Source of the DNA: Bacteroidota bacterium
Lineage (GTDB): Bacteria > Bacteroidota > Bacteroidia > Bacteroidales > UBA1715
Length of the DNA: 13,636 nucleotides
Direction: 5' to 3'
NCBI GenBank assembly: GCA_029266015.1
Contig: JAJUFK010000037.1
Span: forward strand, 1-13,636
The position numbers and the translations under genes are program-made. A model generated the notes under the pieces. It had not been told where the DNA came from. It did not search any database and worked only from the letters and a program-made list of their open reading frames with translations. Below are positions 7,009 to 13,636 of this stretch, one piece after another; position 1 is the stretch's first letter, and each line of letters opens with the position of its first letter.

Positions 7009-7024
7009 TGAGACAGCCTTTTTT
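6992..7024 (-). terminator. Rho-independent terminator of the susC-susD-lipoprotein operon
   Basis: The hairpin begins 20 nt after the stop of the operon's last gene. The core is AAAAAAGGCTG (6992-7002) against CAGCCTTTTTT (7014-7024), 11 perfect pairs. In minus-strand RNA three more pairs form inward, two of them G-U wobbles (7013 with 7003, 7011 with 7005), giving 14 pairs around a 5-nt loop followed by a U tract. In plus-strand RNA the same positions are A-C mismatches, so the structure is tuned to the minus strand. Confidence 0.85.
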
Positions 7025-7044
7025 TATAATGTTTTTACATGTAA

Positions 7045-8424
7045 TTACGGGAATACAACGTTTACGGTATAATCCACAAAAATATCATTAGAAACTTTTA
7101 CTTTCAAAGTAACCGCTTCAGAAAAATCAACTTCTGTTACACCACTTATAATTTCTTTAGTTCCAATATATACTTTTGCAAATTTAGATACAGTAAACGT
7201 AGGAATTACTTTTGATACATCTGTTCCATCATATACTGTAACAGTAATAGTTTTTGTATTATCATCTATTACACCTGTTTTAACAGGGTTCAATGAACTA
7301 AATGCTAATGCTGTCATTTCGGTTGGAATTTCATTAAGAATAATATTATATCCTTGTGAACTTTCATTTTGAGCTTTGATAGTATATGTTACACCACCGG
7401 TTAAATCAGCTGCAGTTGTTTTAGAATATTGTATAGTGTTACCAATATATGCAGAAGCAAATTCTGAAACTGTAAATACCGGTTTAACATTTGAAACATT
7501 CAATCCTTCTGGTATATCTACAGTAACTGTTGTTCCATTTATAGTTCCGGGATACGAACCAATAGCATACGTTAATAATTGTTTACCTGTTTTTGCAGGT
7601 TGAATATCTGCCGATAATGTATATGTAGCAGACACACCTCCTTGCGATGTAACTGTAATAGTTTTAGATGTAGCTAAACTACCTTTCCATGTATACGCTT
7701 TATCTTCTTCATTATAAGTTACTGTACCTTCATTTACAGATATTGTAGATTTATCAGCTTTCATGAATATTTCTAAATTTGTTACATCTGCTTCATACGG
7801 TAGTTTTATTGTAACAGTAGAACCTGAGGTTACAATATTTGATGATTGAACAATTGCAGTTTTTGTTTTACCGTCAACTGTATTAACATATTTATAGAAA
7901 GGCACAAATTTATATTTAGCCTGATCTAATCCAAACAATGCATTTGCAGTATCAATTACAGTAATTACGGCAGAATCAAGAGCTTCAGTGTATTTTAACC
8001 CATTATCAAACACATTACGCACTGATAAATATACCGTATATGTTCCGGGTTTTGCATAATTATATGAATACCGATTTATCCATTCTCCCTGCGCATTTTT
8101 GTACATAGAAATACCTTTGTTTTTGTTCACTACATTATTTACGGTATCTTTTGCTTGAGCTGTACTTAAATTGCGTTTGTTATAATTAAACCCTTCATCA
8201 CCAGGCCATACCACATATACATCACCATCACTTTTTTTGCTCATGAATGTTATATTTTGCCCAACATGTACAGTAAGCGGTTGTGGATTAACTCTATTTA
8301 AATTAAAATCTTCGGTAATATACCAAGTTAAATCACTGGTAGGAACCGGTTCATCTTTACATGACGTGAAAACCATAGCAGCACATGCTACAATCAACAC
8401 ATAAAATATATTTAACTTTTTCAT
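7045..8424 (-). CDS. Surface lipoprotein with PKD-like and DUF5018-type Ig repeats, SusE/SGBP position
   Basis: The third gene of the sus operon encodes 459 residues. A lipoprotein signal ends in the lipobox FTSC with Cys22; the acidic KDE that follows resembles the Bacteroidota surface-export signal, so the protein is probably on the cell surface. A PKD-like Ig domain spans about 40-157 (VVWPGDEG at 72-78, YAKPGTYTVYLSVRN at 133-147). Three Ig-like modules follow: about 195-277 (divergent), 282-366 and 372-458. The last two share the line KPVFTVSEFASAYIG / IPTFTVSKFAKVYIG and fit DUF5018. No catalytic motif is visible. The position just after susD (21-nt gap) and the all-beta lipoprotein build suggest a surface glycan-binding protein that passes ligand to the SusCD transporter. 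This role is inferred from position and fold; the ligand is unknown. Confidence 0.8.
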   Translation of the reverse strand: MKKLNIFYVLIVACAAMVFTSCKDEPVPTSDLTWYITEDFNLNRVNPQPLTVHVGQNITFMSKKSDGDVYVVWPGDEGFNYNKRNLSTAQAKDTVNNVVNKNKGISMYKNAQGEWINRYSYNYAKPGTYTVYLSVRNVFDNGLKYTEALDSAVITVIDTANALFGLDQAKYKFVPFYKYVNTVDGKTKTAIVQSSNIVTSGSTVTIKLPYEADVTNLEIFMKADKSTISVNEGTVTYNEEDKAYTWKGSLATSKTITVTSQGGVSATYTLSADIQPAKTGKQLLTYAIGSYPGTINGTTVTVDIPEGLNVSNVKPVFTVSEFASAYIGNTIQYSKTTAADLTGGVTYTIKAQNESSQGYNIILNEIPTEMTALAFSSLNPVKTGVIDDNTKTITVTVYDGTDVSKVIPTFTVSKFAKVYIGTKEIISGVTEVDFSEAVTLKVKVSNDIFVDYTVNVVFP

Positions 8425-8445
8425 ACTCTATTTGTATTTTTATAA

Positions 8446-10122
8446 TTAATAACCCGGATTTTGAATTAAATTACCTCCCGAATGAAGTATAATTTGCTCT
8501 TGAGGAATTGGCATTCTACCATGAGTTGCTGGTTTCCAACTTACAGGATTTCCTGCAACATCTTGTTTTATAGCTCCAAATATTTCATCAGCTTTACCCC
8601 AACGCACAACATCAAAATAACGATGACCTTCGCAATATAATTCTAAACGACGTTCTTTACGTACATCGTCTAAAGTTACCGATGGTAAATCAGCAGGAAT
8701 AGTACCCGGAGTGTAGGTATATGTATTAAATGCTGTCATAGTACGTTTACTATTGCGAGCTCGTTGACGAATTAAATTAACATATGTTTTTGCATCATCG
8801 GCATGTCCTGATTGAATACCTGCTTCTGCCGCTATTAATAACACTTCAGCATAACGTATTACAGGTATATCTTTACCACTCGATTGTGCTTTGAGTGAAG
8901 CAAATTTATTATAATTAAGACCTGCTTTTTTATTATAATATCCTGTAGTATATGATGGATAATAGATTTTATACCATTTTGGATTTCCTTTACTTGGTAT
9001 ATCCCAATATATACTATCATTCGGTTTGTACATCATATCTAAACGAGGGTCGTTTGCATCAAATTGATCAACCAAATCTTTACGAGGCATCATAAAACCA
9101 TATCCGAAGTCTCCAGACGAACCAACAGAACCATCATCTTTAATAAAATAACGTGGACCTGTATATGTTGGTTTAATTGTTCCCTCTCCTTGACCATCAC
9201 GATTATAACTATCAGATTTTGGTGCATCTATAAATTGAATAGAGAAAAGTATTTCAGGACTATTTTCTTTTAACATATCCATATCAAAAATATCTTGATA
9301 TTTTGGTTCTAGGCTATGAGGATTATTAGGATCTGTAATTAATCCTTTTGCTACTTGATATGCCAATTCATAGTCTGCATTTTGAGAAAACACGTCTGCT
9401 CTAAACAATAATACTTTTGCCAACAACGCTTTTACAGCACCACGAGTTACACGACCAAAATTGGCAGCATCATATGTCCATGGTACATCATTTTGTATAG
9501 CGGTTAATTCATCAACAATAAAGTTATAAATTTCACGCATTTGTTTAGACCCCACAGCATCATCACCGGAAGCTCTGTTTCCAATTCCATAAGACTCTCC
9601 CGGACTAACAGTTTTAGTTACTAAAGGTACAGGTCCCCAAATACGAACCATATCAAAATAATAAAATGCACGTAAAAATCGAGCTTCGCCTCTCATACGT
9701 TTATACACTGTACTATCTTTACCTGTTACAAACTCGCCGGTTTGATCAAGCATTGCATTTGCGCGTCCAATTCCAATATAGTAACCTTTCCACATATCTA
9801 TAATGTACTGATTCAATTGATTTACATTATATGTAGAAATATCAAACATTGGAGGTTGATCATCTTTATATCGAGGAGCATCTTCTCCTCCGCCTTTTTC
9901 TGCATCATCAGAAGCAACATCGGCAATAGCCCAAAAGTTTCGAGAATACATTTCTTCCCATTGTAACGGGTCGTAGATTGCATTTACTGCAAGTTCACAA
10001 TTACCTGGAGTATCATAAAACGTTACGTTACTCCCTACAGCAAGCGGTTCTTTATTTAAGAAGTCATCAGAGCATGATGCTAATGCTAATGCTGATACTA
10101 CAATTATTGCTATTTTTTTCAT
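8446..10122 (-). CDS. susD: SusD/RagB-family nutrient-binding outer-membrane lipoprotein
   Basis: SusD proteins cap the SusC barrel from outside and bind the ligand, usually an oligosaccharide, before import. The 558 residues are normal for the family. A lipoprotein signal ends at LASC with Cys17, and SDD follows as a likely surface-export signal. Family marks include NCELAVNAIYDPL (41-53), GEARFLRAFYYFDMVRIWG (145-163), ERRLELYCEGHRYFDVVRW (490-508), MPIPQEQI (537-544) and the characteristic end QNPGY. These cover the N-terminal TPR-like helices and the C-terminal SusD region, with no truncation. It lies 29 nt after susC and 21 nt before the Ig-repeat lipoprotein, so all three are probably co-transcribed. 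The ligand cannot be read from sequence, and no glycoside hydrolase or protease neighbour helps. Confidence 0.96.
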   Translation of the reverse strand: MKKIAIIVVSALALASCSDDFLNKEPLAVGSNVTFYDTPGNCELAVNAIYDPLQWEEMYSRNFWAIADVASDDAEKGGGEDAPRYKDDQPPMFDISTYNVNQLNQYIIDMWKGYYIGIGRANAMLDQTGEFVTGKDSTVYKRMRGEARFLRAFYYFDMVRIWGPVPLVTKTVSPGESYGIGNRASGDDAVGSKQMREIYNFIVDELTAIQNDVPWTYDAANFGRVTRGAVKALLAKVLLFRADVFSQNADYELAYQVAKGLITDPNNPHSLEPKYQDIFDMDMLKENSPEILFSIQFIDAPKSDSYNRDGQGEGTIKPTYTGPRYFIKDDGSVGSSGDFGYGFMMPRKDLVDQFDANDPRLDMMYKPNDSIYWDIPSKGNPKWYKIYYPSYTTGYYNKKAGLNYNKFASLKAQSSGKDIPVIRYAEVLLIAAEAGIQSGHADDAKTYVNLIRQRARNSKRTMTAFNTYTYTPGTIPADLPSVTLDDVRKERRLELYCEGHRYFDVVRWGKADEIFGAIKQDVAGNPVSWKPATHGRMPIPQEQIILHSGGNLIQNPGY

Positions 10123-10151
10123 ATTATCTGTGTTGTATTAAATTTATACCA

Positions 10152-13100
10152 TTAAAATTGTAGGTTTACACCAAATACTACCGAACGAGCCTGCGGATAC
10201 ACACCTCTATCAACTCCAAATTCAGGACCTTCATAATTCAATTCTGTATTTGTACCTATTTCAGGGTCAAATCCGGAATATTTAGTAAATGTAAGTGCAT
10301 TCTGAACTTGACCATATACACGAACATTACTTAATTTAATTTTCTCTGCATATTTTGTTGGTAATGTATATCCCAAAGTTATATTTTTCAAACGCAAATA
10401 TGATCCATCTTCAATAAATGCAGAAGAAACTGCACGTTGTTCTTTTCCTGTAAACCAGTTTGGATCTGTTGGTTGATCTGAATCTGTATTATCAGGAGCC
10501 CACACATCTAAACGACGAGTAGAGTAGTTTGAACCAAGATAACCACCATCTAAGTACCATTTAGTTGCATTGTAAATTTTATTACCATATACACCTTGGA
10601 AAGAAATTCCTAAATCAAATCCTGCATATCCTAAATTTGCATTCAAACCATACGTAAAATCAGGATGAGGAGAACCTAAATAGGTAATATCATCTGTAGT
10701 AATTTGTCCATCACCGTTTACGTCAACAATTTTATAATCACCGGGTTTAGCGCTTGGTTGTGCACCTGCATTAACTTCTTCCCAATTTTGATAAATTCCA
10801 TCAACTTTATATCCCCAAAATCCAGCAATTGGATAACCTGTAAGTGTATTAGCTGTAAAACCTACACGATCAACACGACCACCTTGACGTGGTGTTTCTT
10901 GGTAAGTAACTTCATTAATGTTATATGTGAAATTAAATCCGGCATCATATGTTAATTCATATTTACTTGAATCTCCTTTATAAGCACTTCTATAAGTTGT
11001 TGAGAATTCAACACCTTGATTACGAACTTTTCCTTCATTTGATACAGGGTTATTTCCTGAACCATCAATACCAACAACACCAGGAACAGTGATATAAATT
11101 AAGTTATCAACATTATTTTTTACATAATAATCAGCGGTAAACATTAATTTATTTTTCCATAAATTTATCTCAGCTCCTATATTTGTACTTGTAGCTTCTT
11201 CCCAGTGAACATCGGCATTTGGTACAGAGATAGGTGTAGCTCCCGGCACAGCTGTTCCTCCAAAATTATAACCTGAACGACTATCATTTGAATTTACCGA
11301 AGCAACATATCGATAATTACCTATATTTTCATTTCCAATTTTACCCCATCCACCACGAATTTTAAATAACGATACATTATTTTTTAACAACTCATTATTA
11401 TAGAAGAAAGATTCTTTATTAACTTTCCATGCAAAACCTACAGATGGGAAATTTCCCCATTTTTGATTTGGTCCGAAACGTGAAGAAGCATCGCGACGAA
11501 CAGAACCATTCACTAAATATTTATCCATAAAAGAATATTCTAAACGTCCTAAATACGATAGCATAGTATGCTCATTTGGCAATTCCCATGAATTTACGAA
11601 TACTTTACCATCTTGACCTGCTGCTAAATAACGCATATTTTTACCTTCATCTAAACCTGCTACACTTACATTATATGTTTCTTGAAATTCATATAAAGCT
11701 TCTTGAGCAGCTAATACTCTAAATCCATGTTTTATTTTATTAGTATCAACATCATCTTTTATATTATAAGTATATGTCAAAGAATTTGAAGTTACCCAAC
11801 CATGACCTCCTTGAATATTTCTTGCTAAATATGTTTCATTGTTACTTTGATTGATAGAAATCCAATAAATAGGTTTAAATACCTCTCTATCATTACCCCA
11901 TTTGTTATAATTATAACTTGAACGGAAATTTAAGCCTTTTATAATTTTATATTCAGCCCATACATTCATTCCAACACCAAAACCACGAGTATTATCATTT
12001 GTATTTTCTATAATACCTACAGGGTTTGCAAAAGTATTTGCGATACCTTGAGCCCAATTACCTGTAGTATCATATACCGGTATAGTTGGATCAGCAATTA
12101 ATGCACTTCCTAACAATGATTGTTCTATATTACCTTCATTCATTCTGCTTTGATTTGTTAAGCTAAAACCTGAACTCATACCAAAGTCAAGTTTTTCGGT
12201 AAGTTGATACATATATTTATAACCAATATCATATTTATCATAACTTGTACCTTTAACAATACCTTCTTGATTCAAATATCCTGCTGAAGCACTCCAAGAA
12301 CTTTTTTTAGAACCGCCATCAATAGTAACTTTATATTTTTCTATAATTGCTTTACGGAATACCTCATCTTGCCAATTTGTATTTGAAATATCTGCAAATT
12401 TTCTTTGATACGGTAAAAGACCAGTTGTTCTATAAACATATGCTGAATCTTTACCACTTGCTAAATATTCTTTATTTTTAATGTCAGCATATTCATATGC
12501 ATCAGCAACATCTATACGTTTCCATGTAGATTGAATACCTCTATATCCATCAAATGATATATTAGAAAACTCTTCTTTTGCAACAGAGTTACCTCCTTTT
12601 GTTGTAATAAGTATAACACCATTTGCACCACGTGCACCATAAATAGCACATGATGATGCATCTTTTAATATAGATAAAGACTCAACATTTTGAGGGTCAC
12701 CTTTCCATTCATATCCTACAGGTATTCCATCAACAACATATAATGGTCTACCATCTCCGGTTGCGGACCCTAAACCACGAATTGTAATATTCATAGCAGC
12801 ACCGGGTGTTCCTGAATTTGAACGAATTTGTACTCCGGCTGCTTTCCCTTGTAATGCTTGATCAACACCTAATACCGGTTTATTTGATAATTCTTTTCCG
12901 GCAACTTGAGTAATTGCACTTGTTACATCTTCTGGTTTTGCACTTGCATAACCAATTTTCATAACAGTTCCAATTTCAATTGCATCGGGTTTCAACGCAA
13001 CATTGAAAGTACGTTTAGAACCTACGGTAAGTGTTTGTGTTTTAAGACCTACATACGAAAATTCCAAAACCGATTCGGCACTTTTTACTGTTAATGACCA

Positions 13101-13289
13101 AGTACCATCATATTCAGTGAATGTTCCGTTAGTAGTTCCCAATTCTGCTACCGATGCTGCCACTAAGGGCTCACCTTTAGAATCGGTAAGTTTACCCGAA
13201 ACTTGGATTTGTGCGTGAACAAATCCGAACGAGAAAAACGCAAGCAAAACAATAAGCAAGCGTTTTGTAAGTTTGTTGAGTTGTTTCAT
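10152..13289 (-). CDS. susC: SusC/RagA-family TonB-dependent outer-membrane transporter
   Basis: The 1045-residue protein imports the ligand captured by SusD across the outer membrane, energised by TonB-ExbBD. A signal peptide covers 1-26. A CarboxypepD_reg-like domain (about 28-100, SGKLTDSKGEPLVAASV) gives the typical SusC N-terminal extension. A short TonB-box-like stretch lies near 105-115 (IGTVMKIGYAS), where EVVVVGYG-like sequence is usual. The plug is at about 120-236, with RPLYVVDGIP (181-190) and SILKDASSCAIYG (206-218), then GANGVILITTKGG to 233. The remainder is the 22-strand barrel, ending in an outer-membrane Phe (VNLQF). Complete and intact. It is first in a three-gene operon with susD and the Ig-repeat lipoprotein. 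A promoter candidate lies at 13352-13379. No ECF sigma/anti-sigma pair or hybrid two-component regulator is in the window, and the protein has no extra N-terminal STN domain, so it is not expected to signal through an anti-sigma factor. Confidence 0.97.
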   Translation of the reverse strand: MKQLNKLTKRLLIVLLAFFSFGFVHAQIQVSGKLTDSKGEPLVAASVAELGTTNGTFTEYDGTWSLTVKSAESVLEFSYVGLKTQTLTVGSKRTFNVALKPDAIEIGTVMKIGYASAKPEDVTSAITQVAGKELSNKPVLGVDQALQGKAAGVQIRSNSGTPGAAMNITIRGLGSATGDGRPLYVVDGIPVGYEWKGDPQNVESLSILKDASSCAIYGARGANGVILITTKGGNSVAKEEFSNISFDGYRGIQSTWKRIDVADAYEYADIKNKEYLASGKDSAYVYRTTGLLPYQRKFADISNTNWQDEVFRKAIIEKYKVTIDGGSKKSSWSASAGYLNQEGIVKGTSYDKYDIGYKYMYQLTEKLDFGMSSGFSLTNQSRMNEGNIEQSLLGSALIADPTIPVYDTTGNWAQGIANTFANPVGIIENTNDNTRGFGVGMNVWAEYKIIKGLNFRSSYNYNKWGNDREVFKPIYWISINQSNNETYLARNIQGGHGWVTSNSLTYTYNIKDDVDTNKIKHGFRVLAAQEALYEFQETYNVSVAGLDEGKNMRYLAAGQDGKVFVNSWELPNEHTMLSYLGRLEYSFMDKYLVNGSVRRDASSRFGPNQKWGNFPSVGFAWKVNKESFFYNNELLKNNVSLFKIRGGWGKIGNENIGNYRYVASVNSNDSRSGYNFGGTAVPGATPISVPNADVHWEEATSTNIGAEINLWKNKLMFTADYYVKNNVDNLIYITVPGVVGIDGSGNNPVSNEGKVRNQGVEFSTTYRSAYKGDSSKYELTYDAGFNFTYNINEVTYQETPRQGGRVDRVGFTANTLTGYPIAGFWGYKVDGIYQNWEEVNAGAQPSAKPGDYKIVDVNGDGQITTDDITYLGSPHPDFTYGLNANLGYAGFDLGISFQGVYGNKIYNATKWYLDGGYLGSNYSTRRLDVWAPDNTDSDQPTDPNWFTGKEQRAVSSAFIEDGSYLRLKNITLGYTLPTKYAEKIKLSNVRVYGQVQNALTFTKYSGFDPEIGTNTELNYEGPEFGVDRGVYPQARSVVFGVNLQF

Positions 13290-13565
13290 GAATAATTTAC
13301 TTTTTTTAATTAAACAATTAATTTCCTTACTTTAATTATAATTCCAAGATACAAAATTATAAAAATAAATCTAACACAATTAAATATTTATATATTTTTT
13401 TACAAAACCATACTTATTATATATATCATTTTAAAACTTGAAAATATTGAAATGTGAGTATTAATAAGTATTTCTGCACTTTTGTAATTTTTTTATAAAA
13501 AATCAATAGTGTAAAACTAAAAAAACATACTTAGAAAATTTACATAACATAAGATTTTACCATAA
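13290..13565. other. Noncoding region upstream of susC
   Basis: This very AT-rich stretch has no open frame worth calling on either strand. It holds the candidate susC promoter (13352-13379) and is otherwise A/T runs. I see no riboswitch-like fold, tRNA or conserved RNA element. A regulator-binding site for the sus operon would be expected here but none stands out. Confidence 0.6.
13352..13379 (-). promoter_or_regulatory. Candidate promoter of the susC-susD-lipoprotein operon
   Basis: On the minus strand TTG (complement of 13377-13379) precedes TAATTTTG (complement of 13352-13359) by 17 nt, matching the Bacteroidota TTG/TAnnTTTG pattern. Transcription would start near 13345, giving a leader of about 55 nt before the ATG at 13289. 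The leader is AT-rich and has no strong Shine-Dalgarno, as is common in this phylum. Confidence 0.45.
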
Positions 13566-13597
13566 AATAAGGCTGTTTGAACAACAGCCTTATTTTT
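13566..13597 (-). terminator. Strong hairpin terminator, probably ending the next minus-strand gene
   Basis: A perfect 12-bp stem pairs 13566-13577 (AATAAGGCTGTT) with 13583-13594 around a 5-nt loop, with T or A runs on both sides. All pairs are Watson-Crick, so strand preference cannot be read from it. It sits directly after a possible minus-strand stop codon at 13599-13601, which argues that it ends the gene lying to the right of the window. It would also insulate the susC promoter from readthrough. Confidence 0.75.
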
Positions 13598-13598
13598 A

Positions 13599-13636
13599 CT
13601 AATATGCAAATAACGGATAATGCAGCATCATGTCAT
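13599..13636 (-). CDS. Possible C-terminal end of a further minus-strand gene
   Basis: One minus-strand frame is open from the window edge to a TAG at 13599-13601 and reads DMMLHYPLFAY. The strong terminator at 13566-13597 starts within 5 nt of this stop, which is the main reason for calling it. Eleven residues cannot identify a family. The opposite strand has a competing frame: an ATG at 13604 opens MQITDNAASCH to the window edge, so this could instead be the start of a plus-strand gene. No Shine-Dalgarno or good promoter supports that alternative. Confidence 0.35.
   Translation of the reverse strand, partial: DMMLHYPLFAY

Noticed and set aside
7045..8424. Reading the third sus-operon gene as an enzyme (glycosidase or protease)
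   Set aside because: The sequence is all beta Ig-like modules with no catalytic motif; a binding lipoprotein is the better call.
12906..13218. Two overlapping plus-strand open frames opposite the 5' end of susC
   Set aside because: They lie opposite the signal peptide and CarboxypepD_reg-like coding region, show no family resemblance and have no start signals; susC explains the region.
13410..13471. Inverted repeat ATACTTATTA / TAATAAGTAT with a 42-nt spacer upstream of susC
   Set aside because: A 10-bp AT-only inverted repeat is expected about once by chance in 300 nt of such AT-rich DNA, and no U tract or gene end adjoins it.
13447..13484. Possible plus-strand promoter (TTG and CACTTTTG) reading toward the right edge
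   Set aside because: The -7 box has a mismatch, the spacing of 27 nt is too long, and a terminator lies between it and any plus-strand gene.

Overview
The window looks like a chromosome segment from an AT-rich member of the Bacteroidota, probably Bacteroidales. The grounds are a complete SusC/SusD pair, lipoproteins with an acidic stretch right after the lipid cysteine, an OmpA protein with thrombospondin type-3 calcium repeats, promoter-like boxes matching the Bacteroidota TTTG / TAnnTTTG pattern, and scarce Shine-Dalgarno sequences. Genus cannot be decided from the sequence. All eight complete genes lie on the minus strand; only a fragment at the left edge is on the plus strand.

Layout, left to right (minus-strand transcription runs right to left). 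(1) 1-135: the C-terminal end of an unidentified plus-strand gene, overlapping the 3' end of recJ tail to tail by 16 nt. (2) 120-2641: a sugar-1-phosphate nucleotidyltransferase (MurU-like) and recJ, joined by an ATGA stop/start overlap, hence probably translationally coupled. (3) 2694-6123: two outer-membrane beta-barrel genes whose barrels are clearly paralogous. One barrel is fused to a C-terminal SPOR domain, the other to calcium-binding type-3 repeats plus an OmpA peptidoglycan-binding domain. Each therefore appears to tether the outer membrane to the wall, by two different anchors. (4) 6256-6948: a six-helix inner-membrane protein of the VC0807 type. (5) 7045-13289: a three-gene operon, susC - susD - a surface lipoprotein with a PKD-like domain and DUF5018-like Ig repeats, bounded by hairpin terminators that share a stem core. 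It encodes a nutrient (probably glycan) uptake complex, with no enzyme or regulator visible here. (6) 13290-13598: a noncoding region holding the susC promoter candidate and a strong terminator, followed by the last codons of a probable further minus-strand gene.

No tRNA, rRNA, CRISPR array, insertion sequence or phage gene was seen. The region reads as ordinary housekeeping and envelope genes plus one SusCD locus. The most interesting features are the pair of paralogous barrels with alternative wall anchors, and the compact gene boundaries where a terminator hairpin for one gene appears to contain the -33 box of the next gene's promoter.
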